Below the pieces are notes generated by a model that was given only the letters and a program-made list of their open reading frames with translations, did not search any database and was not told where the DNA came from. Positions 54,836-64,000 of a stretch of DNA of 64,000 nucleotides are shown here, one piece after another. Position numbers and translations under genes: made by a program. Position 1 is the first letter of the stretch. Every line of letters starts with the position of its first letter. The stretch is from Halichoerus grypus (lineage: Eukaryota > Chordata > Mammalia > Carnivora > Phocidae), in the NCBI RefSeq assembly GCF_964656455.1, contig NC_135712.1:71925239-71989238 (forward strand), written 5' to 3'.

Positions 54836-55920
54836 GGAAGCATCTGCGTAGAGGCGGCCCCGGGCGGAGGCTGGTACCAAAACCCCTGGGTGCTGAGATG
54901 TTCCCTGAGGGCGCCATGGATAAAGACAAATAGGATGGCAGAGCGGTTCCCAGAGCTGGGCACGCTGCCGACTGAGGCCTTGGCTTGTTCCCACGGATGA
55001 TGGCAATGGGTCTTCCTCCTTGTCTCCCAGGACTCAGTGCCAAATTTTCTAAGATAAATTAAATTAAGCAAGAAAATAAGGAAGTCCAAATTTCATTAGC
55101 ATTTCCGAGGAGAAGGAATCACTCTGGTAGATGAAACCCCCAGGCCCCCTGTAGCTTTTTCCCAGCATCTAACTGCTTCATTCGGCTTCTCACCAAACTC
55201 GGCTGCTGGCTCTTTCCCAGTGTCCCAGTCCTGGCCCCGAATTCCGTTCTGAGTTCCTGAGTGAGGCAGTTGGGCTACATCAGCAACAGGCAGCCGTTCC
55301 TCCGGGAAAGCATCTGACCTGGTCACCGTCTTCCCGCCTCTAAGACTCAGATTTGGTTTTGGTTGGTAGAAATGTTTCCTTAGCCTGGATGGACAAATAG
55401 ATCCATACTGACTCACAGCTTTTCTAGGTGACCACGTTTCTAACAGCAAAGCCTGATCCCAGAAGAGTTTAGAGCATGTGACTTCCTATTTTTGGGAATG
55501 ACGGGAGCTTTGAGTTGGAAGTGACCCCAGACTTCATGTAGTTTGACCCCTGTTGACATCTGAGTCTTTTCTATCCCATTCCCAGCAATTGGCTGTCCAG
55601 CTTCTCTTTGGATGCCATCCCTGATGGGGAACTCACTGTATCTCCAGGTCAGCTCAGATGGAGAGGGCAAGTCTTCAGTGTTCTCACAGCCACACTCTAT
55701 CTGCTCCAGCAGAAACTCACTACAGTGAAAATCAGGACCAGGGAACTCTGACCATCCGCTTAACTAATCCCACGAGGGGCTCAGCAGTGACCCCTCGGAT
55801 GTCAGGTCTGAGGGCTCTTGCAGTTCATCCGCTATGGTCGCTTTACTTCGTAGAGGCAGAAGCAACTCCCCTAGAAGTGATCACCAGTGACAGCGTCTTC
55901 CTCTGATTATACTAACAGCT
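54836..55920. other. Non-coding stretch, no gene recognised
   Basis: No gene or confidently named repeat is recognised. Confidence 0.5.
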
Positions 55921-55921
55921 A

Positions 55922-56168
55922 ACACTGGCTGAGCCCATATTACGTTCCAGGAGCTTTGATGATTGCTTGAAGTTGCATGATTTCATTTAATTCAAGCCAT
56001 TATTATTAGACACTTGCAAGGTGGGTATTACTCATTTAACAAATGAAGTGACTAAGATTCAAGGAGGTGCAATAATTTGTCCAAAGCCGCAGAACCTAAT
56101 TCACGGCAGAGGTGGGACTTGAACCCAGGCCTGTCTCAGCTCTACTGCCCGACTCTTGGTGCTACATC
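55922..56168 (-). repeat. MIR SINE
   Basis: A nearly full reversed MIR: 'ctggctgagcccatattacgttccagg', 'tgatttcatttaattcaagcc', 'catttaacaaatgaagtgac' and 'ggtgggacttgaacccagg'. Confidence 0.85.
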
Positions 56169-57205
56169 CAGCTTCATGGAAGTTAAGAGTGTTGCATTTT
56201 CTTCTGTGGAAGAAATAGATTGGGACTTATTATCAGGATGTAAAGATGCATGTCAGGCTGTGAGTTCATGTACAATGTTGAGCTTGGGTCTATGCAAGTC
56301 AGAAAATGAGGGGAAAATATATCATTGAATGATAGAAATCTGGTTCAGTTGATAATTTGCTGCTTGTCTACACATCTAGCCAGTTTCTCCCTAGCTGGTT
56401 TGTATGTGTAGTTACAGTCTGAAGGCCAGAAAGGTACCTGTTATTCTCGTCAGGAGACTAATTTGTTTCATTTCCTGACTCATTTGATCTCCAGGTGAGA
56501 TCATGAGATGTAGGAGATGCTTAATATTTAGTTTACAAGCACAGAGCTCCCAAAAGGTTTTTTGTTTTTTTAATTTGGAGTGAGAAATTACTGTTTAACT
56601 GGAAAAGAAGTTAACATGATCTTATTTAAAACAATGGAAAGAACTTTTTAGCAATTATTTAAAATTAATTTTCCCTAAGGCTAAAACTTCTGTTAAATCA
56701 AAGCTACAACTTGAGAATTTGGCTGTGGGAATTGATCTATTATGGAGAGACCGCCTTTGGGTACTTGAGTTTTTCAGTGCTGACTTAATTAAGTTTTAGA
56801 GCATCCCAAGGCACTTGTCAAAGCTCTCATGTCCTCTCCCATCCCTTCCCAAAAAAGGCAGGAGAGGAAGTTGGCAAAGCTTCTGCATTTCCATTTGGTT
56901 TCTCAAACAAAATCTGCTGGGTTGGAAGGTGGGATTTCTTATTAGCTTGAGGCTGTTTGGCTAAATAATTTTTCGCCTTGTCCTGAAGTCATATCACCCT
57001 TTGCTGTTGCACCTGATGGAGCCGCCTTTCAGAAAAGAGAATCTCCTGCATGCAGAAGGCAGAATCTCCCTTTGCGCCTCCTCCTGCCATCTTGGAGAGA
57101 GCTTTTCACCAAAGCTCCATGTCCCTTTTCACACAGGGCTGGTGCTGCTGGGCTGGGGGCACAGTGGTTCTGACCAAGGGCTGGGGCCTCCTTTTATTGC
57201 CATTC
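56169..57205. other. Non-coding stretch; repeat-free AT-rich core
   Basis: No gene is recognised. From about 56540 to 56960 there are no recognisable repeats and the text is AT-rich with several TTAATTAA-like words. It is a candidate conserved non-coding element, untested. Confidence 0.4.
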
Positions 57206-57209
57206 TGGT

Positions 57210-57680
57210 GACCTGGAACAGATTCAACAGATTTGTATGTGCAATGAATACCCACTGTGTGTACATTCATGGATATTTATAGCTGTTTCCATGAATCTTT
57301 GGACTCTACAGATGTATATTCATTGGGTAACCAGGTAAGAGTGAAATTGATAAGTCAAATGGCAATTTGGTTTAATAATTGTGATATGCATCAAATTGCT
57401 GTCTCAAAAGACTGCATCAGTTCAAACTCGCACTAAGTGTTTCTTACTCTATGGTCTGTTTCCCCCATACCTTTGTCAACACTAGGTAATATCAGACTTT
57501 CTCATTTTTGCCAGTCAGAAAAGTGAAAAGTGGTGTTGGGTTGTTTAAACTTGTACTCCCTTATTTAGGAGTGAGGTTGAAAATCTTTTCATGTATTTAT
57601 TGGTCATTTGTTTTTATTTTTCTGTGGACTTCTGGGCATGTTCTTTGCCCATTTTTTGGTGTGTTTTTATTGAACTGTAG
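57210..57680 (+). repeat. Old L1-type 3' UTR fragment
   Basis: Landmarks occur in the usual order: 'catcaaattgctgtctcaaaag', 'cccccatacctttgtcaacac', 'ctcatttttgccagtcag', 'gagtgaggttgaaaatctttt' and 'gtatttattggtcatttg'. The orientation given is provisional. Confidence 0.55.
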
Positions 57681-58635
57681 GAATCACTGACCTATGAAGT
57701 TGATGTGTTAAAATTTCATGTGTTAATATTGATCATCTCCTCCTGGCTCCTCTCTCCATGACACATGTGATGTCCACTGACCTGAAATTAAAACAGGCAG
57801 AGAAGTCTTTGGTGTTCCTTATCTGCACACTGCCTTTGAGACGTGATTGTCTATAACGATGAGAATTCAGTGTTCTTGATGATCTCTGGTTCCAAAGGAA
57901 ACAGACTATCAAGAGATGGAAAGACTTAAAACAAGAATCTGAGGTGCTCTGAAACCAAGCCATCCTGGATCTAATCTGTTATGATAAGAATGCGATCCAT
58001 ATCAAAAACCCCTTCCTTTTATCATTCTAGCCCAGCTGGAAGAAATCATTCCCGGTCTTAGCTGCTTGGGATAGCTAAAAAGTGTAGCCTTAGAAGAAAC
58101 CTTGCTTTATACCACCTTAATCATTCCTGGTGTTTAATATTCAGTATCGCATATTCTCCTGTATTCTGGGCAAATCAGACCATAAATAAGATGTGTGACC
58201 TGCAGCTAGCTGAAGATCTTTGTGCTGCTTGCTTGAATTTGGAGAGCCACCCATGTGCCCAATGGTACTGGCAGGAGGATCCTTTACTGATTTCTCAATT
58301 GAGTATGTTTCTCAATGTATTGTGATTGTCTTATCACCTGCCTCATCCTATTTGCCTGATGGAGACACATATATCCTTTAATTTGATCATCTTTATGCGT
58401 TCAGAACAGGAGATATGAGTACCTAATTGAGAATTGAGATATTTGGATTTCTTAAACACACACACACGCACACGCACCTGATTCTTGCTGTGTGCTGCGC
58501 CTGTGAATGCATTACTGACTCTATCCTTGTCTTGTCTGTCAACTTCTCTGTTGTTTGGGAGAGAATATTTAATGAATTTATGGCATTTGTGATGTAAGGC
58601 ACTGATGGGAAAAAATTCACTGTATTCTTCATCCC
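57681..58635. other. Non-coding stretch, no gene recognised
   Basis: No gene is recognised. An interrupted CA run lies at 58456-58476. Confidence 0.5.
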
Positions 58636-58639
58636 TACT

Positions 58640-58970
58640 CCCTGCTACTGAAAACTAAAGATGAAGAGGAAGTATTGAATGGAGCGAGAAAAAAAGAGAT
58701 ATTAAATACAGAGGGACAAAAATAAGAATTACAGCTGGTCACTCATAAGAAACTGTGTAAGCCAGAAGACAACGGGGTTTGGGGGGGGGGCATCTTTAAA
58801 GTGCTGAAACAAAATGGCACATTTGGAATTCTGTACCTAGTGGGGAAAAAGTCTTTCAAAAAATGAAGGAGAAAAAAAAGACTTTTCAAGACAAACAAAA
58901 GCTGGGAGAATTCATTACCAGCTGACCTGCACTATAAGACTGGACAAAGTTTGGTGTTGGAAGGCTCATA
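58640..58970 (+). repeat. Old L1/HAL1-type fragment
   Basis: The A-rich text includes 'gtgctgaaacaaaatggcac', 'ggaattctgtacctagtgg', 'aaaagacttttcaagacaaac' and 'ttcattaccagctgacctgcac', typical of an old L1 or HAL1 copy. Confidence 0.65.
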
Positions 58971-58974
58971 TTTG

Positions 58975-59620
58975 TTCAGCTTGAGGTTCTTGAAGATTTT
59001 TGGATGTGTGGTTTGATGTATTTCATTATTTTTGGAATTTTTTTTTGGCTATCTTCTCAAATATTTCTCCTGCCCTATTATTTTTCCCTTCTTCTTCTGA
59101 GATTCTAATTACTCATGTAAGAGCTCATTTGATATTGGCACACAGCTCTTAGATGCATTCTTCCCGTTTTGTCTTTTTTTTTTTTTTTTCCTGTTTCTGT
59201 TTCAGTCTGGGTAATTTCTATTGACCTATGTTCAAGTTCACTGATTCTTTCCTTGGCTTTGACTAGTCTTACAATGAGCTGTCAAAGGCATTCTTCAACT
59301 CCATTACAATGTTGTTTATTTATAGCATTTCCAATTGATTCTTCCTTAGGTTTCCATCTCTTTGCTGAAATTCCCCATTTTTTCCTGCATATCATACACT
59401 TTTTTCTATTAGACTCTCTAACTTATCCATCGTAGCTATTCTAAATCCCTTCTCTTAGACATCTGAGTCATCTTGGAATCTGGTTCTGTTGATTGCTTTG
59501 TTTCTTGACAGTTGTTTTTTGTTGCTTTTTTTCAGGGGTTTCATAATCTTTGATTAAATGCTGGACATCCTGTGCGGGACAATAATATGAAGGTAGGTAA
59601 TATTTATTCCTGGAAATGGG
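58975..59620 (-). repeat. Old L1 5'-type fragment, antisense
   Basis: Antisense landmarks run in order: 'tctgggtaatttctattgacc', 'agttcactgattctttcctt', 'gctgtcaaaggcattcttcaac', 'tttccatctctttgctgaaat', 'ctaaatcccttctctta' and 'taaatgctggacatcctgtg'. I recognise the block as old L1; its strand is opposite to the piece just before it. Continuation to about 60400 is possible. Confidence 0.55.
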
Positions 59621-60760
59621 CACACCTTTTTTCTGCTAGGCTTTATGTGTAGGGTTTAGAGTTAATCTAGTTAGCCAAACTGGTTTTTGGTCTTATTGTT
59701 GCCATGGTGACCTTTAGTGCTCTAGTGGCTTCAATTTCCTCTAGCTTTACTTTGTGCTTAGGGTAGAGGTTTTTCTCAATGTTCCTGCTCCATCCTCAGC
59801 TTTGGGCCTTCCCTGTGCAGCTCAGAGAGTGTCTGTCTTCATGTTCTTGCTCGCCCTCAGCAGTAGACTGCTATTAGTGGTGATTCAGTGCCTCTCAGTC
59901 TGAATAGCCTGCTAGTGGGAGGGGCAGGGTGTTTTTTGTTGTCCTGATCCAGCTTCAGTCTTAGGCAGGTTCTATGTGTCCCTTCCTTTTGGCATTTGAG
60001 CTTTCTCAGTAACCTTGCCCCTCCTCCCTGTGGCGGCGAAACTCTGCCATGTACTTCAGGCTGTTCCTGTGCTAAAGAGAGTTTCCTGTTCTCCTCCCAT
60101 GGGGGCAGAAGACCTCTAATCATCTGGACCCTAGATGGTTTCCTGCCCCTCCTCAGAAGTATAGGTTTTCATCTTGTACTCTTTCCCCAGTTACAATGGG
60201 TTCCCTGGGGTGACAGGATTTGCCCTTCCCCTAGTGGCTTAAGGCTACAGGGAAAAAGGTTCTGGACAGGGCTTTATGTTTTTTCCTGTAGCATCAGCTG
60301 CTCCTACCTTCATGACAACACCAGTGAGGGAACTTTCTCTTGTTGTCCCACCTGCCCCCCCCCAATCTTTCTTGAGAGCACCTGGTGGAAGTTCTTGGAG
60401 AAGAGTCTATGAATAGGTGTGAACTCCTCGTGTGCCTGTGGTTTCAATTGTGTCTGCAATTCCCATGCTAGCCCACACTCAAGCTCCAGTGATTTATTTA
60501 AAATTGTAGCTTTATTCTTCTTACACCAGGTATGTCTTCCTCCCACACTCTGTCACAGAAGAACCAGTGCCCATATTGTCTCTTCTCTGAAGATCCTGCT
60601 TTTCTTAGATTTCAGGCCACTTTGTTGCCTTGAAACCTCAGCTTTTTGATGGGTTTAGGAAAAGTTATAATTTTGGAGTTCGGCTGGCTTCTTGTTGTTC
60701 TTAGGGTAGGAGAAATACTATTTCCAGTTCCTCAGCATGACTCAGCAGTACTCAGCCTCT
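59621..60760. other. Non-coding stretch, possible continuation of old L1
   Basis: The pyrimidine-rich text resembles the flank of the preceding antisense L1 block but I cannot follow landmarks. A 138-codon frame at 59996-60412 has no recognised similarity. Confidence 0.4.
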
Positions 60761-60764
60761 CTAG

Positions 60765-60870
60765 AGCTTTATGCTTATGCACCCCTCTCATCTGCATGTT
60801 CCTTGGGGAGCCATGTCTTAGTTATTGATGTACCCTCAGTACTTGGCATGAAGAGGGTATCACTAAATGT
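60765..60870 (+). repeat. L2 fragment
   Basis: The piece 'atgttccttggggagccatgtctta' with 'gtaccctcagtacttggcatg' and 'cactaaatgtggaatgaa' resembles the L2 3' end. Confidence 0.5.
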
Positions 60871-61269
60871 GGAATGAAATGGGCTTTGCAGCTGGCAGCC
60901 ATGAGGTCAGTGAGGCAACTAGAACTGTTGGCAAAGGGAGGGTGTTCCAGGAAGGACCAAAAACCATTGCAAAATTGTCGTTGGAAACTTTTGTGCCTCA
61001 GATTCTTGTATCTGTGCCCATTTACATTTGCCCTCCCTCACAGGCCCTTCTCTGAAGTTAGGATCTAATTTGAGGCCATATCTGTCAGAGGGGAATGGAT
61101 GACTCTCACTTAGAGACTCTATCAAAGTTTGAGGACCCAGAGAACTTTGATTTATATATCCACCAAGTTTTTATTAAGCTCCATCTTTTTGCCAGGCACT
61201 TCTAGGTGCTCCTTGATCCTAAATCCATTTGGGGGGCTCTAAATTAGTCCAACTGGGTCTCTATGAGTT

Positions 61270-61600
61270 GGAATAATCTAACTCAATAAACAACCTCAAA
61301 TTTTCAGTGGCTTAACCCAATCAACATTTATTTCCCATTCATGGCAGAGTCCAATGCAGGCATCTGTGACAGCCTCCCAGGCTCTTTCGATGTTGAGCTC
61401 TTCCCTCTAATAGGGCCTCTCCATGCAGCTGGTTGATGATTAAAGAGACCATGGAGAAGAAACACCTACTTCTTAACCATAACAACACAGAAATGAAACA
61501 TATTGGTTTTATTATCTTATTGGTGAAAATTAATCACCTCGTCCCCTCCTAGATGGAAGAGAAACTGGGAAACACAGTCCCTCACAGAGATACTGTTTTT
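61270..61600 (+). repeat. Ancient interspersed repeat, family unresolved
   Basis: It opens 'aataaacaacctcaaattttcag' and 'tggcttaacccaatcaacattta', then 'cagagtccaatgcagg', and ends near 'gaaactgggaaacacagtccc'. It is the same general family as 20945-21325. Confidence 0.5.
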
Positions 61601-64000
61601 TGGCAGCAGCTTTATGCTCTAGAAGGGGAACATCAAACTTTGCAGATGGTTGCTGTCTCTGCCATAGTCTTGGAGAAATTGTATGGGCTGATCAGTGCTG
61701 TTGATTGGTTGGTTCTACCAAGGATTAGGTCTTGAAAACACTCCATAGAAATGCTTCACAACTATCCAGAGCTAGGAGATATTTGAAGTGTGACCTTGGG
61801 AAGTTTAGAGTGTGAGATGGGGGAGACTCGGGGTGTGAGCAGGAGGATAGGTAAAGTGTAAGTTGGGGAGATTTGGGAGTATGAGCTAACCATTTCCCAT
61901 GCTTTGGTTAGGCCGTGTGCTAGTTTGTCATACCAAGTGCAAATTCTTCTGCTTGCCACTTAAGATCCTTCTTAATCTTGCCCCAACATAGGCTTTCCCC
62001 ACTACCCTGCTTGTTCCCTCTGCTTGCGTTACATACCTCATCCTCTTCCTTACAGAGCAGATCAATATTCATTCATTCCATCCATTCATTGATTAAACAT
62101 GGTGCCACTCTCCAGAGAAGAGCATAAGAACAAATAAGTGAAGTCCCTATCCTCCAGAAGTTACCTTGCTTATGTGCTCTGACCTTTTCAGAATGAGCCC
62201 TTGCTGGGAACTCAAAATGCTGATACCAGAAAACTTCCTTCCATGGGGAAATATCCTTTCACTACCCTGCCTTTCCCTGAGTCAATCCTTACTGTAGGTT
62301 CTCTGATCTGGTTCTGGAATAAACACAACATAAGAGCTCCTTCTATAGCTTTCCAGCAGTAGCCATTTAGTGTCTGTTAGTGATACACCAAGGTCAGGGG
62401 TTTCACTACTTCCTGAGGCATCTGGTAGCAAGAACTAAATCTTGTTTCCCTTTTGGTCCTACCTTGGTCCTCTGGGGCTACACAGTACAAATCTGTCCCT
62501 TGACCCACAGGGGAGATCTTCAGAGATTGATGGGATCTTCTCTTCAGAAAGGTCTCTCACCAGATAACCCCTTCTTGATCTGAGACCCCGCTCATCTCCA
62601 GTTCTATTAAATACTCTGTGGGGGTTCTCCAGCTTCCCTGCCCCAAAATAACATGCCCGTCGCTATCCTCAGATGCATCTGTTCACAGACCCCTGTCCCT
62701 GTGCTGAGTGATAACAAAGCACCGTGTTAAAATACAGCCTGACTTGATCTGATAAAGCCAAAATTGAGTAGGAGATGACTGTGAAAGACTTCTTGTAGAT
62801 ACTTTGCCCTCTTGCTCTTGATAACTTTAAGAAAGATGGTGCTTACATTTGAGCATATTCAGAAATGGGCTTGTAAAATGTAAAACTGAGTTTTCTAGAA
62901 GTTTTAAATTTGTTTTTCTCCCTCTGTTTTGTCATTTTGAGCATTATCCAAATAACATTCTTTTAGGAAAAAAAACTTGGAAACTTCATAAAATATACTT
63001 TTATGCTGTAGTGGGCAGTAAAAATATGGCATCTGTTTAACTGATTATAATTCCATGGGAAATGTGTGTGAGCAGCATTTTAAAGCTCTTGCTTTGCCTT
63101 TGGTTTCTCTTTGTGTCCCACTTGAGTAATTTCCTCTCACATCCTTCTGTCCCTGGCCTAGAAGCCTGGTAAATAAGCAAGCCTCAGAGAGATCTAGAGA
63201 GCCAGCAACATCCTGGAAATCTGATGCCACGAGGTTAAGCACGAAAAATGCTCTCTTTCCAGGAAGGAATGACTGAATCAGAGCAATGACCTTGGCTTTC
63301 AATTAGTTCTCGTCCAACTTTTCCCACTCGTTTCCTCTATGCCCCCCACCTCCACGTGCCCCAGGCTGTGGAGGGGCTGGGACTGCCCCCCGCTGTCCTG
63401 CTCAAGTCCATCCTGCCTTTGGCATGTGCCTCGGGACTTCACGTGTCCACAAAGCTGAGTTGAGCCAAGCTTCCTGTCCAGCTCCGAGAAGAATGCCTGT
63501 CAGGAAGCTCAATTATTTCGAGAATGTGAAATACAGTATTTTAATGGAGCCATTTTTCACATCGCTCTAGAAAAAGGATGTAGAGTTTGTTGTTGGTCTA
63601 TCTGCAAATGAGTCTTGTTCACACCAGAGCACCTTCCTGATTTCGACACAACAACCTCTTGGTGCTTTTCTCGCCACAAAGCAATTTTGGCTGTGGTGTT
63701 CATCTCCACAGGTGCAGTCCAGTGAGACAGGCTATTGAAATGGAGGCAGGGTTGTTAGCAAAGGGCCCTGCCTTTGGACTTCATCCCCCAGTTACAGTGC
63801 CAAGCCAAGCTACAGCAAAACATCAGGCAGGGTGTTGAAATTTATTTCTAGATCCTGTGCCTGGTCTTAAAATGAAACCATGATGTTAGCGGCAGGGCAG
63901 GAGAAACTCATGCCTCTTGTGCTATTTGGCTTCCACACAAATGGATAAAGTATTTGATAACATTTTACTTTTGGTTGATATTCTTCCCATGATAAACACC
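61601..64000. other. Non-coding stretch, no gene recognised
   Basis: No gene is recognised. A short L2-like scrap may lie near 62060-62110. From about 62690 to 63300 and 63480 to 63740 no repeat is seen and the text looks like preserved unique sequence; this is an impression only. Confidence 0.45.

Overview
The window is carnivoran nuclear DNA, most likely from an arctoid (the bear, seal and weasel group). It carries tRNA-Lys-derived Can-SINEs of the 'ggctcag..gtctgccttcggctcaggtcatgatc' type and young carnivore L1 tails, set among ancient mammalian repeats (MIR, L2, MER5A, MLT1, old L1). The SINE wording and the L1 tail near 39.5 kb resemble arctoid rather than domestic-dog subfamilies; this is recalled, not searched. 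Nothing is bacterial, plasmid or phage: no operons, ribosome binding sites, tRNA or rRNA genes, or CRISPR arrays.

I find no protein-coding gene or exon that I can support. Open frames reach about 260 codons, but they lie in G+C-rich stretches, overlap on both strands, match no family I recognise, and are what chance gives. The only recognisable coding remnants are decayed pieces of L1 ORF2 (about 5.2, 33, 35.5, 40 and 46.7 kb) and probably an ORF1-type remnant near 38 kb. The window is therefore intergenic or lies within a large intron.

Layout. 0-15 kb: mostly repeat-poor sequence, G+C-rich at 1-4 kb, with scattered MIR, L2, MLT1 and MER5A. 15-19 kb: one Can-SINE and old L1 pieces. 19.94-23.99 kb: the main structure, a near-perfect inverted repeat with arms of about 1.7 kb around a 662-bp spacer. 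24-32 kb: unique sequence, a small CpG cluster with a CTCF-like motif at 26.5 kb and a TTTC microsatellite at 28.1 kb. 32.8-40.3 kb: old L1, MER5A copies, an LTR inside an older element, and a young antisense L1 tail. 40-46 kb: unique sequence with MIRs. 46.2-48 kb: a rearranged L1 cluster, a GAAA microsatellite and an MLT1 LTR. 48-64 kb: mostly unique sequence with MIR, L2, MER5A (one split by a Can-SINE) and old L1 fragments.

I found no new gene system. The inverted repeat is the item most worth checking: 1,546 bp appear identical between the arms, which means a very recent duplication, homogenisation by gene conversion, or an assembly fold-back. A short discordant patch inside the L1 tails argues against the simplest artefact. 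Repeat family names and edges come from recognition by eye, so edges are approximate unless target-site duplications are given.
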